Of a stretch of DNA of 64,000 bases, positions 1 through 9,587 are shown in pieces. The notes under the pieces were generated by a model. That model was not told where the DNA came from, did not search any database, and saw only the letters and a list, made by a program, of their open reading frames with translations. Within the stretch, counting starts at the first letter, position 1; the number at the start of each line of letters is the position of its first letter. The position numbers were made by a program, and so were the translations under genes. The DNA is taken from assembly GCF_034424155.1 (NCBI RefSeq), contig NZ_CP139992.1, positions 2,372,012-2,436,011 of the forward strand, written 5' to 3'. This DNA is from Hafnia alvei (GTDB lineage Bacteria; Pseudomonadota; Gammaproteobacteria; Enterobacterales; Enterobacteriaceae).

Positions 1-452
1 CGCTTGTTCATCTCTTTCCACAGCTCTTGCCCTTGGCGCGCGCCAATTTCACTGGCCGCCATCATCACCAATGGCACATTTTCCATCGGCTTGCCTTTGG
101 CATTCACAAACTGATCGTCGACGGCGATGACTTTTAAATCGTAGCTACGCGCCTTAGCGATAATCGCAGGGCCTAACTTGGGATCGGGAGTACAAATGAC
201 AAAGCCTTTAGCACCGCTAGCCGCGAGGCTATCAATCGCGTTTAACGTTTTCTCACCGTCAGGAACGGCAATTTTAATCACGTCGAATCCCAAATCCTTT
301 CCGGCTTTATCGGCAAATGCCCATTCCGTTTGGAACCAAGGTTCTTCCGGTTGCTTAACCAAGAAACCGAGTTTCATGTTCTCGGCCATAGCGGATTGTG
401 ACATAACGGCAGCCAGTCCAATGGCAGCCAAAGCCTTAGTGAATTTATGCAT
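1..452 (-). CDS. araF: L-arabinose-binding periplasmic protein AraF (3' part beyond window)
   Basis: Periplasmic high-affinity receptor of the AraFGH ABC importer for L-arabinose. Reading the minus strand from the ATG at 452 gives an N-terminus beginning MHKFTKALAAIG with a Sec signal peptide ending ...SQSAMA, cleaved before Glu24. The mature part contains LGFLVKQPEEPWF and FVICTPDP, nearly identical to E. coli AraF. Only about 150 of some 330 residues lie in the window; araG and araH presumably follow to the left. A GGAG Shine-Dalgarno lies about 10 nt before the ATG. It is divergent from araB, so the araFGH and araBA promoters share one control region, unlike E. coli where the two operons are far apart. 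The family call is close to certain. Confidence 0.96.
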   Translation of the reverse strand, partial: MHKFTKALAAIGLAAVMSQSAMAENMKLGFLVKQPEEPWFQTEWAFADKAGKDLGFDVIKIAVPDGEKTLNAIDSLAASGAKGFVICTPDPKLGPAIIAKARSYDLKVIAVDDQFVNAKGKPMENVPLVMMAASEIGARQGQELWKEMNK

Positions 453-719
453 ATTTCTAACTCTCCAATTTCGTCATTCTTATGTAGCAGATTTGTCATG
501 CAGACCATGCTGTTTAACGACGCAAAGCTAGGTGTACGAATTTAGGGGGTTTAGCGCAGCAGATACCAAACATATTGATATCACGCTGCAATGTAAGGTC
601 GTTGTGTAGGACGGGCTAAGTTGTAGCGGCTAATTAAAGAACAAATAGAGAGCAAAATCACACCAGAAAAATACAGCCATTTTGTGCATATATTTAGCAA
701 TTCAATAACATTCAAAACT

Positions 720-735
720 TTTGATGCGGGTCACA
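720..735 (+). promoter_or_regulatory. CRP site upstream of araBA
   Basis: TTTGA-N6-TCACA matches the CRP consensus TGTGA-N6-TCACA at 9 of 10 positions. Its centre is about 92 bp upstream of the transcription start inferred from the -10 at 808-813, the same spacing as the CRP site of E. coli araBAD. It could also serve the divergent araFGH promoter. Confidence 0.7.
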
Positions 736-748
736 TAAAAGCAAGTCG

Positions 749-786
749 TAGCTGAAAAATACATACATGTAGCTAAGCCATCCTCA
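749..786 (+). promoter_or_regulatory. AraC tandem half-sites (araI1-I2 type)
   Basis: Two direct repeats fit the AraC half-site TAGC-N7-TCCATA: TAGC at 749 with TACATA at 760, and TAGC at 770 with TCCTCA at 781. Their starts are exactly 21 bp apart, as in E. coli araI1/I2. The downstream half overlaps the -35 region, the arrangement needed for activation by arabinose-bound AraC. The assignment rests on pattern and position; araC itself is not in the window. Confidence 0.75.
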
Positions 787-813
787 CGCTAAAGGGGGCC
801 TATTTCCTATGTT
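783..813 (+). promoter_or_regulatory. araBA promoter
   Basis: A -35-like CTCACG (783-788) overlaps the second AraC half-site, and a -10-like TATGTT lies at 808-813 with 19 bp between. The weak -35 next to the activator site is typical of an AraC-dependent promoter and aligns with that of E. coli araBAD. Transcription would start near 820 and give a roughly 30-nt leader before araB. Confidence 0.6.
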
Positions 814-849
814 GGTTAGCAGTGAAATCTATATAACAGGAGATAGGGA

Positions 850-2526
850 ATGCGCGTGAACCCCATTGCAATCGGGCTGGATTTTGGTAGTGACTCGGTG
901 CGTTCGCTCGCCGTAGATTGTGTGACCGGTCAGGAGTTAGATACCGAAGTCGTCTACTATCCGCGCTGGAAACAAGGACTGTTTTGCGATGCGCCCGCCA
1001 ACCAATTTCGCCACCATCCGCTCGACTATATTGAATCGCTCGAAAAGGCGATCAAAGCTGTGGTAGCAAGGATGAATGCGGAACAACGTGCTGCGGTGGT
1101 CGGGATCGGTGTCGATTCCACCGGCTCAACGCCAGCGCCGATTAATGATGACGGCGATGTGCTGGCATTACTGCCGGAATTTGCCAATAACCCGAATGCG
1201 ATGTTTGTGTTGTGGAAAGACCATACCGCTATCGAAGAAGCTGAGGAGATCAACCAACTATGCCGCAACGGTTTGTTCCCTGACTACACGCGCTATATCG
1301 GCGGCGTGTATTCGTCTGAGTGGTTCTGGGCGAAAATTCTGCATATCAGCCGTCAAGATCGCGCGGTACGTCAGTCCGCAGCCTCATGGATTGAACTTTG
1401 CGACTGGGTGCCTGCGCTGTTGTGCGGTAAACAGCAGCCGCATCAGTTAAAGCGTGGCCGTTGCAGCACCGGACACAAAGCCCTTTGGCATCCATCATGG
1501 GGCGGTGTTGCTCCACGCGAATTTCTTGAAGCGCTCGATCCTTGCCTCAGCGAAAACCTGCAACAGCCTCTGTTTAGCGAAACCTACACCGCCGATCTTC
1601 CCGTGGGGAAATTAAGCGATGAATGGGCGCAGCGCCTAGGCCTCTCTACCAATGTTGTTCTCTCCGGCGGCGCTTTTGACTGCCATATGGGCGCCGTCGG
1701 TGCGGGTGCACAGCCGTATACGTTGGTAAAAGTGATTGGCACTTCTACCTGCGACATTCTGATTGCCGATCAACAGTTAATCGGCGATCGCACCATTGCT
1801 GGCATTTGCGGACAAGTTGATGGCAGCGTGATCCCAGGCTATGTCGGGCTAGAGGCCGGCCAGTCGGCGTTTGGCGATATGTACGCTTGGTTCAGCCGTT
1901 TGCTGACTTGGCCGCTAGAACAAGTCGCCAAACAACACCCAGAGCTAGCACCACAGCTAGAATGCACCATGAAAAACCTATTGCCGACGCTCACTGAGGA
2001 GTGGGCCAAAGCGCCGCATCTTAATCATCTCCCCGTCGTTTTGGACTGGTTCAACGGCCGCCGTACGCCTTTTGCCAATCAGCGTCTGAAAGGCGTGATC
2101 GCCGATCTTAATTTAGGAACTGATGCGCCAGCACTGTTCGGCGGGTTTATTGCCGCGACGGCCTTTGGCGCCCGCGCCATCATGGAATGCTTTGAACATC
2201 AGGGCGTACCGGTGGAAAACGTCCTGACACTCGGCGGGATCGCACGTAAATCACCGGTGATCATGCAGGTATGCTGCGATGTGATGAATCGCCCGGTGCA
2301 AATCGTGGCCTCCGATCAGTGCTGTGCGTTAGGTGCCGCAATTTTTGCCGCCGTCGCCGCAGGCACCTATCCCGATATCGCCACCGCCCAGCAGAACATG
2401 GCCAGCCAAGTTGAGCGCACGTTACACCCTAACCCCGAGCGCGTGGCGCGTTTCCAACAGCTTTATGAACGTTACCAGCAGTGGTGTCAGAGCGCTGAGC
2501 CCTGCTACGCCGCCGTCAAACATTAA
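850..2526 (+). CDS. araB: Ribulokinase AraB
   Basis: Cytoplasmic kinase that phosphorylates L-ribulose to L-ribulose 5-phosphate with ATP, the second step of arabinose catabolism. The 558-residue product is an FGGY-family kinase. It has the N-terminal phosphate-binding [24 protein letters not shown] near residue 90, [14 protein letters not shown] near 275, and the C-terminal [13 protein letters not shown] and [14 protein letters not shown] segments, all nearly identical to E. coli AraB (566 aa). AGGAGA precedes the ATG by 6-7 nt. It is the first gene of an araBA operon with araA 26 bp downstream. CRP and AraC sites precede it. Confidence 0.98.
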   Translation: MRVNPIAIGLDFGSDSVRSLAVDCVTGQELDTEVVYYPRWKQGLFCDAPANQFRHHPLDYIESLEKAIKAVVARMNAEQRAAVVGIGVDSTGSTPAPINDDGDVLALLPEFANNPNAMFVLWKDHTAIEEAEEINQLCRNGLFPDYTRYIGGVYSSEWFWAKILHISRQDRAVRQSAASWIELCDWVPALLCGKQQPHQLKRGRCSTGHKALWHPSWGGVAPREFLEALDPCLSENLQQPLFSETYTADLPVGKLSDEWAQRLGLSTNVVLSGGAFDCHMGAVGAGAQPYTLVKVIGTSTCDILIADQQLIGDRTIAGICGQVDGSVIPGYVGLEAGQSAFGDMYAWFSRLLTWPLEQVAKQHPELAPQLECTMKNLLPTLTEEWAKAPHLNHLPVVLDWFNGRRTPFANQRLKGVIADLNLGTDAPALFGGFIAATAFGARAIMECFEHQGVPVENVLTLGGIARKSPVIMQVCCDVMNRPVQIVASDQCCALGAAIFAAVAAGTYPDIATAQQNMASQVERTLHPNPERVARFQQLYERYQQWCQSAEPCYAAVKH

Positions 2527-2552
2527 TTCCATTTAGAATTTACGGAGTCATC

Positions 2553-4055
2553 ATGCAACAGTTCCAACAAAACGAAGTTTGGTTCGTTATCGGTAGCCAG
2601 CATTTATACGGTCAGCGTACGTTACAGCAGGTAAAGGAGCAGGCCGAAAAAGTGGTCGCCCATCTTAATCAAGTGGGTTTACCGGTCAAACTGGTGCAAA
2701 AACCGTTAGCGACTACGCCCGATGAAATTACTGCGCTGTGCCGCGACGCGAACTATCAGGACAACTGTCTTGGCCTGCTCGTCTGGCTACACACGTTTTC
2801 TCCAGCAAAAATGTGGATCAACGGGCTACGCCGCCTAGAAAAACCATTGCTTCAATTCCACACCCAGTTTAATGCCCAGATTCCGTGGGACAGCATGGAT
2901 ATGGACTTCATGAATCTGAACCAAACTGCGCATGGTGGCCGCGAGTTCGGTTTTATCGGTGCACGTATGCGCCAACAGCACAGCGTGGTTGCTGGACATT
3001 GGGAAGATCGACAGGCACAGGAAGGCATCGCACGTTGGATGCGCGTTTGTGCCGCAAAACACGAGAGCCAGCATCTGAAAGTGGCGCGCTTTGGCGATAA
3101 CATGCGTGAAGTGGCGGTAACCGAAGGAAATAAAGTCAGTGCTCAAATTCAGTTTGGCTATAGCGTGAACGGCTATGCACTGGGTGATTTAGAACAGGTC
3201 GTTAATGAAGTTAGCCACAGCGATATCAGCGCGCTGGTGGAAGAGTATGAGGCCAGCTACATCCTAACTGACGCGGTGAAAAACGGCGGTGCAAAACGCG
3301 AGAATCTGCTGGATGCTGCACGCCTTGAGTTAGGCATCGAACGTTTCCTTCAGCAAGGCGGTTTTCAGGCCTTCACCACCACATTTGAAAACCTGTACGG
3401 GCTGAAACAACTCCCCGGCCTCGCCTGTCAGCGATTGATGCAGAAGGGCTATGGCTTTGGCGCTGAAGGCGATTGGAAAACCGCGGCTCTGCTGCGCATT
3501 ATGAAAGTAATGGCGTCAGACCTACAAGGCGGCACCTCATTCATGGAGGACTACACCTACAATTTCCAGCCGGGTAACGATCTGGTGGTGGGGTCGCATA
3601 TGCTGGAAGTCTGCCCGTCGATAGCCAAAGAAGAAAAGCCGCTGCTGGATGTTCAGCATCTTGGCATTGGTGGTAAAGCCGACCCCGCTCGCTTGCTCTT
3701 TTCCACCCCTGCCGGCGCAGCGTTGAATGCCAGCCTGATTGATTTAGGCGATCGTTTCCGCCTCTTGGTTAACTGCGTAGATACCGTTGAACAGCCACGT
3801 GATTTACCAAAACTGCCTGTTGCACGCGCCATCTGGAAAGCCCAACCGTCATTAGCCACCGCGGCTGAGGCGTGGATTTTAGCCGGAGGCGCGCATCATA
3901 CGGTGTTTACCCAAGCGCTCGACGTTGAATATCTGCGCTTATATGCAGAAATGCACAATATCGAGTTCTTACTCATTGATAATGCCACCACGCTTCCTGC
4001 ATTTAAAAATGAGATCCGCTGGAATGAAATGTATTACATGTTGAACCGTAAATAG
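2553..4055 (+). CDS. araA: L-arabinose isomerase AraA
   Basis: Isomerises L-arabinose to L-ribulose in the cytoplasm; a metal-dependent homohexamer in known relatives. The product has 500 residues, the usual length. It begins [20 protein letters not shown] and contains [20 protein letters not shown], the conserved [16 protein letters not shown] region and [10 protein letters not shown], where active-site glutamates lie. An ACGGAGTCATC leader supplies the ribosome-binding site. In E. coli araD follows directly; here the next gene is cnu on the far side of a 350-bp gap, so L-ribulose-5-phosphate 4-epimerase must be encoded elsewhere if the pathway is complete. Confidence 0.98.
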   Translation: MQQFQQNEVWFVIGSQHLYGQRTLQQVKEQAEKVVAHLNQVGLPVKLVQKPLATTPDEITALCRDANYQDNCLGLLVWLHTFSPAKMWINGLRRLEKPLLQFHTQFNAQIPWDSMDMDFMNLNQTAHGGREFGFIGARMRQQHSVVAGHWEDRQAQEGIARWMRVCAAKHESQHLKVARFGDNMREVAVTEGNKVSAQIQFGYSVNGYALGDLEQVVNEVSHSDISALVEEYEASYILTDAVKNGGAKRENLLDAARLELGIERFLQQGGFQAFTTTFENLYGLKQLPGLACQRLMQKGYGFGAEGDWKTAALLRIMKVMASDLQGGTSFMEDYTYNFQPGNDLVVGSHMLEVCPSIAKEEKPLLDVQHLGIGGKADPARLLFSTPAGAALNASLIDLGDRFRLLVNCVDTVEQPRDLPKLPVARAIWKAQPSLATAAEAWILAGGAHHTVFTQALDVEYLRLYAEMHNIEFLLIDNATTLPAFKNEIRWNEMYYMLNRK

Positions 4056-4073
4056 CCTAGCACGCGATATAAC

Positions 4074-4112
4074 ATGGTGGCGCAGTGGTTATAACTGTGA
4101 CCGCCATTTTTA
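4074..4112 (+). terminator. Possible araBA terminator
   Basis: The arms ATGGTGG (4074-4080) and CCGCCAT (4101-4107) pair with one G-U wobble, with further partial pairing inside, followed by a run of five T. The stem is imperfect, so this is a moderate call for the end of araBA. Confidence 0.45.
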
Positions 4113-4405
4113 TGGTTTCACACAACTAAACTCTGCACAAACTGCAATCACAAATATAAAAGCACACCTAGTTTAATTAACTGCTTCATTTTGTTTATAA
4201 GTATTTCAACACATTTAATTAGCCGCCAATGATCTTGTACCTATCCCCGTTGATATATTGGACAGAAGATTATCGCGTTACCTTTTAAATTATATCCTTT
4301 TTTTTGATTATGTAACACGTATCACTAATATTGTACTAGACAGATGGTTTTCACTACATATACTGGAATCTCTTCTGAAATCCTTCCTGTTGATGAACAT
4401 ATAAA
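4113..4405. other. AT-rich intergenic region upstream of cnu
   Basis: No gene is visible in these 290 bp. The only pattern I can offer is a promoter-like TTGATT (4304-4309), 16 bp, TAATAT (4326-4331), which would give cnu a leader of about 70 nt. The AT-richness fits a gene whose product works with H-NS but proves nothing. Confidence 0.4.
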
Positions 4406-4621
4406 ATGAACGTAAATGATTATCTGCTCAAGTTCCGCAGAGTTAGCACGCTGGAAAGCTTAGAAAAACTCTTTGACCATCTTAATTATTCTCTCGACGA
4501 GGATGAGGAAATTATTAATATGTATCGCGCCGCCGATCATCGTCGTGCGGAATTAGCCAGCGGCGGTCGTTTATATGATGTGGGCTGTGTCCCGAAAGAG
4601 ATCTGGCGCTACGTTCAATAA
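4406..4621 (+). CDS. cnu: Cnu (YdgT), Hha-family nucleoid-associated protein
   Basis: Small H-NS co-factor of the Hha/YmoA family; in E. coli Cnu binds H-NS/StpA and also an oriC-proximal site. The 71-residue product has the family core YLLKF-R near residue 6, [12 protein letters not shown] near 39 and a C-terminal WRYVQ. It is closer to Cnu (71 aa, SGGRL-D-G-VPK) than to Hha (NKLYDKIP). The Shine-Dalgarno is weak. As in E. coli the gene lies upstream of ydgK-rsx, but here yedA and fhs are placed between. It forms a single-gene unit. Confidence 0.95.
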   Translation: MNVNDYLLKFRRVSTLESLEKLFDHLNYSLDEDEEIINMYRAADHRRAELASGGRLYDVGCVPKEIWRYVQ

Positions 4622-4871
4622 AAATCATTAACCGCATTATATTGCCAGCAATCACCGGCTATTCGTTTGAATGCGGTTTCACGTTAACATTTGCTGCTTA
4701 AATGAACATATTTTTTGTTATCTTTCGGCAATAAACCCATTTGCCGTAGCCTTATAGCTAATTCCCTTTAAATTCATTTTATTAATAAGCAAAAAGCATG
4801 AGAAAAGAGTACTTACTCAGCCCATTTTAGCGTTTACTGGCTGCTTATTTTTGCCAAGGAAAATGCCTACT

Positions 4872-5759
4872 ATGCGCTCTCGTGCTGCCACCTTTCTCCC
4901 GCTTATTGGCTCATTATTTGCCCTGTATATCATTTGGGGTTCAACTTACTTCGTTATTCGTCTTGGCGTAGAGAGTTGGCCGCCGCTGATGATGGCAGGC
5001 GTACGCTTTTTCTGCGCGGGTCTGGTAATGCTCACGTTTCTACGTCTGCGCGGGCATAAAATGCCGAGCGGTCGACCGCTATTAAACGCGGCAATCATCG
5101 GTATTTTACTGCTTGCCGCCGGTAACGGCGCGGTGACCGTAGCCGAACATCAGGATGTTCCCTCGGGAATTGCTGCGGTTATGGTTGCCACCGTTCCCCT
5201 TTTCACCCTGTGCTTTAGCCGATTGTACGGAATGCCGACGCGTTGGCTAGAATGGCTCGGCATCGCGATCGGTCTGTGTGGCATTATCTTACTTAACAGC
5301 GGTGGACATTTGAGCGGCAATCCGTGGATGGCGCTGCTCATTTTGGCGGGCTCAATGACATGGGCGTTCGGCTCGGTGTGGGGTTCGCGCGTTGAGTTAC
5401 CGGCAGGGCTGATGGCCGGGGCGATCGAAATGCTCACCGCGGGGATCGTGTTACTGATTGCTAGCGCCATCGCCGGTGAACGTATGACACAGATGCCAAG
5501 CCTGCAAGGGATTCTGGCGGTAAGTTATCTGGCGGTTTTCGGCTCTCTGATCGCGATTAGCGCATATATGTTTTTGATTCGTAACGTTCGCCCCGCCGTT
5601 GCCACCAGCTATGCCTATGTGAATCCGGTGGTCGCCGTATTGTTAGGTACCGGCTTAGGCGGTGAAACGCTGTCGTCAACCGAATGGCTGGCGCTGTGCG
5701 TCATTATCGTTGCGGTTCTTCTGGTGACACTGGGTAAATATCTACTGCCACAAAATTGA
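4872..5759 (+). CDS. yedA: YedA, EamA-family inner-membrane transporter
   Basis: Drug/metabolite-transporter superfamily protein of 295 residues with about ten membrane segments and two EamA repeats. The first begins at ALYIIWGSTYFVIR and the second near NPWMALLILAGSMTWAFGS. The sequence follows E. coli YedA through LGTGLGGETLS near the C-terminus. The substrate of YedA is not established; amino acids or amines are typical for the superfamily. I chose the ATG at 4872, which aligns with E. coli MRFRQ and has AAGGA 11 nt upstream; an ATG at 4863 and a TTG at 4851 are alternatives. In E. coli yedA is not near cnu, so this is a synteny difference. Confidence 0.9.
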   Translation: MRSRAATFLPLIGSLFALYIIWGSTYFVIRLGVESWPPLMMAGVRFFCAGLVMLTFLRLRGHKMPSGRPLLNAAIIGILLLAAGNGAVTVAEHQDVPSGIAAVMVATVPLFTLCFSRLYGMPTRWLEWLGIAIGLCGIILLNSGGHLSGNPWMALLILAGSMTWAFGSVWGSRVELPAGLMAGAIEMLTAGIVLLIASAIAGERMTQMPSLQGILAVSYLAVFGSLIAISAYMFLIRNVRPAVATSYAYVNPVVAVLLGTGLGGETLSSTEWLALCVIIVAVLLVTLGKYLLPQN

Positions 5760-5768
5760 TTTCTCGCA

Positions 5769-5784
5769 GAGTAAACGTTTGCGT
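5769..5784 (-). promoter_or_regulatory. PurR-box-like operator upstream of fhs
   Basis: Read on the minus strand this is ACGCAAACGTTTACTC. It agrees with the PurR consensus ANGCAANCGNTTNCNT at every fixed position except the last. It lies 9 bp after the yedA stop and about 50 bp upstream of the predicted fhs -35. Repression from this position would be less direct than at classic PurR sites that overlap the promoter. Purine control of formyl-tetrahydrofolate synthesis would make sense, and purR is encoded in this window. Confidence 0.65.
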
Positions 5785-5832
5785 AGTGTGAAATATTACG
5801 CGCGAAAAATGAGTGTCGGGCGGTTTTCTCCA

Positions 5833-5860
5833 TTGAGTGTACTGCCCGATAGCCTATAAT
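5833..5860 (+). promoter_or_regulatory. fhs promoter
   Basis: TTGAGT (5833-5838), a 16-bp spacer and a perfect TATAAT (5855-5860), with predicted start near 5867 and a leader of about 46 nt. This is a strong sigma70-type match. Confidence 0.65.
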
Positions 5861-5912
5861 CGTCGCCATTAACCTGTTTGCCTTTACCTGTTTTTGCAAG
5901 GATCACGACCCC

Positions 5913-7640
5913 ATGACGTCCCTCTCCGAACAGATGCATGCTCCTCAGTTAAAACCTATCTCCCAGATCGCTGAACAGTTAGGGATCCCAACGACCCATT
6001 TGATCCCCTATGGCCATTACGCGGCAAAAATAGACATCAAGGCAATTAAACCTGAGCAAGGTACTGGCCAGCTCGTATTGGTTTCCAGCATTACGCCAAC
6101 TCCGCTCGGTGAAGGTAAAACCGTCACAACCATCGGTTTAAGCCAAGGGCTAAACTTTATAGGCAAAAAAGCGTTGGCCTGTATTCGTCAACCGAGCCTT
6201 GGCCCAGTGTTCGGGGTAAAAGGCGGCGCGGCCGGCGGCGGCGTAGCGCAAGTTTTGCCCATGGAGCAGCTTAATCTGCATCTCACCGGCGATATTCATG
6301 CCATCACCGCGGCACATAATTTAGCCGCGGCAGCGCTGGATGCCCGTCTGTTCCATGAACAACGATTGGGCGATAAGTTTACTGAGCACACCGGATTAAA
6401 ACGTCTCGATATCGATCCAGAACATATCCTGTGGAAACGCGTGATCGACCATAACGATCGGGCGCTTCGTAGCATTGATATCGGCGTGGGCGGCGGCAAT
6501 AACGGCGTTCCGCGTCACGACGGTTTTGATATCACCGCGGCATCCGAGTTGATGGCTATCTTGGCACTGTCTGAAAGTTTGACCGATATGCGCCAACGCA
6601 TTGGCCGCATTATTTTGGCTTATACGTTACAGGGTCACGCCATTACCACCGAAGATCTGGAAGTGGCTGGCGCAATGACCGTATTAATGAAAGAAGCCAT
6701 TCATCCCACCTTGATGCAAACCAGTGAAAACACGCCGGTGCTTATTCATGCGGGGCCATTTGCTAACATCGCTCACGGCAACTCTTCGGTTCTTGCCGAT
6801 CGCCTCGCCCTACAACTGGCCGATTATGTGGTCACCGAAGCGGGCTTTGGTTCCGATATGGGTATGGAGAAGTTCTTTAATATCAAATGTCGCCAGTCGG
6901 GTATCAAACCCTCTTGTGTTGTACTGGTTGCTACGCTGCGCAGTTTAAAAGCCAACAGCGGTAAGTTTAATATGAAACCAGGGCAGTCTTTGCCCGAAGA
7001 AGTTAAGCATGCCAACCTGCCTTTACTGACCGAAGGCGCGAGCAATTTAGCGTGGCATATTGGCAACGCATCCCGCTATGGATTACCGGTCGTTGTGGCT
7101 ATCAATCACTTCCCAGAGGACAGCGCGGAAGAGCTTGAGTTCATACGCCAATTCGCGATGGAACACGGCGCTTTCGGCGTTGAAATCAGCGATGCGTTCT
7201 CAGCGGGTGGTAAAGGTACAGCTCAGCTAGCCGAATGTGTCACAGCCGCCTGCCGCAGCGGCGGCGAAGTGTCGTTGCTTTATCCCGATGACATGTCTCT
7301 GGCGGATAAATTACAGACGCTGGCAAAAAATGGTTACGGCGCGTTACGTGCCGAACTCACCCCAGAGGCGCAGGACACAATGCAGCAGCTCGAGCTAGCG
7401 GGATTTGGTCATCTACCGTTGTGTATGGCAAAAACGCCGCTCTCAATCAGTGCCGATCCGGCCCTGAAAAACGTGCCGCGTGATTTTGTGCTGCCTGTCA
7501 CCGATCTGAAAGTGTCGGCGGGCGCCGGTTTTATTCGTGTTTATGCCGGTAACATTATGACCATGCCGGGGCTTAGCACCTTGCCCGCCTACCGCCATAT
7601 TGATATCGATAACGCGGGAAATATCGTCGGGCTGAATTAA
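5913..7640 (+). CDS. fhs: Formate-tetrahydrofolate ligase
   Basis: ATP-dependent ligase making 10-formyl-tetrahydrofolate from formate and THF, supplying one-carbon units for purines and formyl-Met. The 575-residue length is normal for the family. Seen are the P-loop TPLGEGKT at about 63-70, the glycine-rich [42 protein letters not shown] near 310 and [10 protein letters not shown] near the C-terminus. AAGGA lies upstream of the ATG. E. coli K-12 lacks fhs and relies on FolD, so this is an extra C1 route between yedA and ydgK. It stands alone with its own promoter and a PurR-like operator. Confidence 0.96.
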   Translation: MTSLSEQMHAPQLKPISQIAEQLGIPTTHLIPYGHYAAKIDIKAIKPEQGTGQLVLVSSITPTPLGEGKTVTTIGLSQGLNFIGKKALACIRQPSLGPVFGVKGGAAGGGVAQVLPMEQLNLHLTGDIHAITAAHNLAAAALDARLFHEQRLGDKFTEHTGLKRLDIDPEHILWKRVIDHNDRALRSIDIGVGGGNNGVPRHDGFDITAASELMAILALSESLTDMRQRIGRIILAYTLQGHAITTEDLEVAGAMTVLMKEAIHPTLMQTSENTPVLIHAGPFANIAHGNSSVLADRLALQLADYVVTEAGFGSDMGMEKFFNIKCRQSGIKPSCVVLVATLRSLKANSGKFNMKPGQSLPEEVKHANLPLLTEGASNLAWHIGNASRYGLPVVVAINHFPEDSAEELEFIRQFAMEHGAFGVEISDAFSAGGKGTAQLAECVTAACRSGGEVSLLYPDDMSLADKLQTLAKNGYGALRAELTPEAQDTMQQLELAGFGHLPLCMAKTPLSISADPALKNVPRDFVLPVTDLKVSAGAGFIRVYAGNIMTMPGLSTLPAYRHIDIDNAGNIVGLN

Positions 7641-7826
7641 AGGAATAACGAAGTTACGCCGTAACATCGAATAAATTATCGTCATTTCGTGCATGCCGTG
7701 ACCCGTTGACGGCTCGGCAGCACGATATCGATGATAGCGTTTCAATTAGCCTGTATGATGCGTAACGCTGAAATTTGGATTTAACGTGACGGCTATGCTG
7801 AAGGCATGTCGAAAGAAGGTGGCATT

Positions 7827-8258
7827 ATGAAAACAAAACGGATTGGTGGCTGGCTCGTTGCGCCGCTGGCTTACATGATTGTCTCCTTGCTGTCGTCGAG
7901 TCTGATGCTGATTATCTTTTTGATGACAATCATCCAGCCCGCGAGTCGCAGTCAGTTGCTTTCGCATAGCCCCACGTTCTCCAGCCAGTGGATGCTGTCG
8001 TTTGCCATTACCGTGATCATCTGGGCCTTCACGTTGTTTAATCTGTACCTTTTTGGCAAACGCTCTCGCCGCTTCCCTAAATTTTTCATTTTATGGCTGC
8101 TGGTTATGGTGCTTTTAGCGTTGAAATCCTTTGCGTTTTCTCCGGTTACCGACGCCGCGGCGTTACGTAACATGGTGATGCCGTTGTTGGCTGCCGCTAT
8201 TTTTGTTCCTTATATCAAGCGCTCAAGCCGCGTACGCGATACGTTTATTGAGCCGTAA
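7827..8258 (+). CDS. ydgK: YdgK, DUF2569 membrane protein
   Basis: Inner-membrane protein of unknown function, 143 residues and about four hydrophobic segments. It contains KRIGGWLVAPLAYMIVSLL at the N-terminus, LALKSFAFSPVTDA near 100 and a conserved tail LFVPYIKRS-like (here IFVPYIKRSSRV), matching E. coli YdgK. I chose the ATG at 7827, which has GAAGGTGG about 5-12 nt upstream, over an in-frame ATG at 7806. It precedes the rsx operon as in E. coli, with a 150-bp gap that contains a promoter, so it need not be co-transcribed. Confidence 0.9.
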   Translation: MKTKRIGGWLVAPLAYMIVSLLSSSLMLIIFLMTIIQPASRSQLLSHSPTFSSQWMLSFAITVIIWAFTLFNLYLFGKRSRRFPKFFILWLLVMVLLALKSFAFSPVTDAAALRNMVMPLLAAAIFVPYIKRSSRVRDTFIEP

Positions 8259-8337
8259 TAGGCTGTTTTTATCGGCGTTCAGTACTCCCTCATTCGAGTT
8301 AATTCGCAATAAATCGAATAACCTTGTACTTGATCTG

Positions 8338-8366
8338 TTGTCGTCCGGCGGCTAAATCCCGATAAT
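8338..8366 (+). promoter_or_regulatory. rsx operon promoter candidate
   Basis: TTGTCG (8338-8343), a 17-bp spacer and GATAAT (8361-8366) give a plausible sigma70 promoter with start near 8373, about 40 nt before rsxA. I saw no SoxS or SoxR site. Confidence 0.5.
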
Positions 8367-8412
8367 ACGGCGGTTTTTCTTCGTCTACTGTTTTTCTTGC
8401 TAGGTTTAGTTG

Positions 8413-8994
8413 ATGACCGATTATTTGCTGTTACTGGTCGGTACCGTTCTGGTCAATAACTTTGTTTTAGTTAAGTTTCTCGGCTTATGTCCATTTATGG
8501 GCGTATCTAAAAAGCTGGAAACGGCCATTGGTATGGGGCTGGCAACCACCTTTGTACTCACCCTCGCCTCTGTTTGTGCGTGGGCAGTTAACGAATTCAT
8601 TCTGGTGCCGCTGGCGCTAGGATATTTGCGTACCTTAACCTTTATCTTAGTGATTGCGGTCGTAGTGCAGTTCACCGAGCTGGTGGTGCGTAAAACGAGC
8701 CCTGCGCTGTATCGACTGCTCGGTATCTTCCTGCCGCTGATTACAACCAACTGCGCCGTACTTGGCGTGGCGCTGCTTAACGTCAACCAGTCGCATAACT
8801 TTATGCAATCTGCTGTTTATGGCTTTAGCGCCGCCGCAGGCTTCTCGCTGGTAATGGTACTGTTCGCCGCAATTCGCGAACGTTTGGCCGTGGCTGACGT
8901 GCCCGCGCCGTTCCGCGGTTCTTCTATTGCACTGATTACCGCCGGACTGATGTCCCTTGCGTTTATGGGCTTTACCGGGTTGGTGAAATTCTAA
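8413..8994 (+). CDS. rsxA: RsxA, electron-transport complex membrane subunit
   Basis: Integral membrane subunit of the Rsx (Rnf-like) complex, which in E. coli keeps SoxR reduced. The 193 residues are the same length as E. coli RsxA. The sequence has about six membrane helices, with the paired motifs [16 protein letters not shown] near residue 15 and [17 protein letters not shown] near 107; the cysteines in these motifs are conserved in the RnfA/RnfE family and implicated in iron binding. The ATG at 8413 is used; a TTG lies immediately before it. The stop overlaps the rsxB ATG by one base (TAATG), indicating translational coupling. Confidence 0.97.
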   Translation: MTDYLLLLVGTVLVNNFVLVKFLGLCPFMGVSKKLETAIGMGLATTFVLTLASVCAWAVNEFILVPLALGYLRTLTFILVIAVVVQFTELVVRKTSPALYRLLGIFLPLITTNCAVLGVALLNVNQSHNFMQSAVYGFSAAAGFSLVMVLFAAIRERLAVADVPAPFRGSSIALITAGLMSLAFMGFTGLVKF

Positions 8995-9587
8995 TGTCGT
9001 CGTTGTGGATTGCTATTTGTGCCGTCGGCGCTATCGCGCTGGTTTCCGGTATCGTGCTCGGCTTTGCCGCGCGCCGTTTTAAAGTTGATGCTGACCCTAT
9101 CGTTGAACAGATCGACGCTATTCTGCCGCAAAGCCAATGTGGCCAATGCGGCTACCCGGGCTGTCGCCCTTACGCCGAAGCCGTTTCAGGCGGTAGCGAA
9201 AAAATTAACCGATGTGCCCCTGGTGGCGAGCAGATGATGTTGAAGATTGCCGAACTGCTCGCGGTAGATCCTCAGCCTTTAGACGGCGAAGCCGCTCAGT
9301 CGGACCCGGTACGTCAGGTGGCGCTTATTGATGAAGAGAACTGCATTGGCTGTACGAAATGCATTCAAGCCTGCCCCGTTGATGCCATCGTGGGCGCAAC
9401 GCGCGCTATGCACACGGTAGTGAGCGATCTGTGCACCGGTTGTAACCTGTGCGTCGCTCCGTGCCCAACCGACTGCATCACGTTAGTGGCGGTGCCAACC
9501 ACCACGGCAAACTGGAAATGGGACCTAAACACCATTCCAGTCAGAACAATTTCCGTAAATGAACGCGAAGTGGAACACCATGTTTAA
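8994..9587 (+). CDS. rsxB: RsxB, iron-sulfur subunit of Rsx complex
   Basis: Membrane-anchored ferredoxin-like subunit of 197 residues (E. coli 192). An N-terminal membrane helix (about 5-26) is followed by a 4Fe-4S cluster motif, [15 protein letters not shown] near 49, and two ferredoxin motifs, [15 protein letters not shown] near 118 and [15 protein letters not shown] near 148. It passes electrons within the complex between RsxC and the membrane subunits, by analogy with RnfB. The stop lies 8 bases inside rsxC, so the genes are overlapping and coupled. Confidence 0.97.
   Translation: MSSLWIAICAVGAIALVSGIVLGFAARRFKVDADPIVEQIDAILPQSQCGQCGYPGCRPYAEAVSGGSEKINRCAPGGEQMMLKIAELLAVDPQPLDGEAAQSDPVRQVALIDEENCIGCTKCIQACPVDAIVGATRAMHTVVSDLCTGCNLCVAPCPTDCITLVAVPTTTANWKWDLNTIPVRTISVNEREVEHHV

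Noticed and set aside
178-531. 117-codon plus-strand frame
   Set aside because: It is antisense to araF, which has a clear signal peptide and family match.
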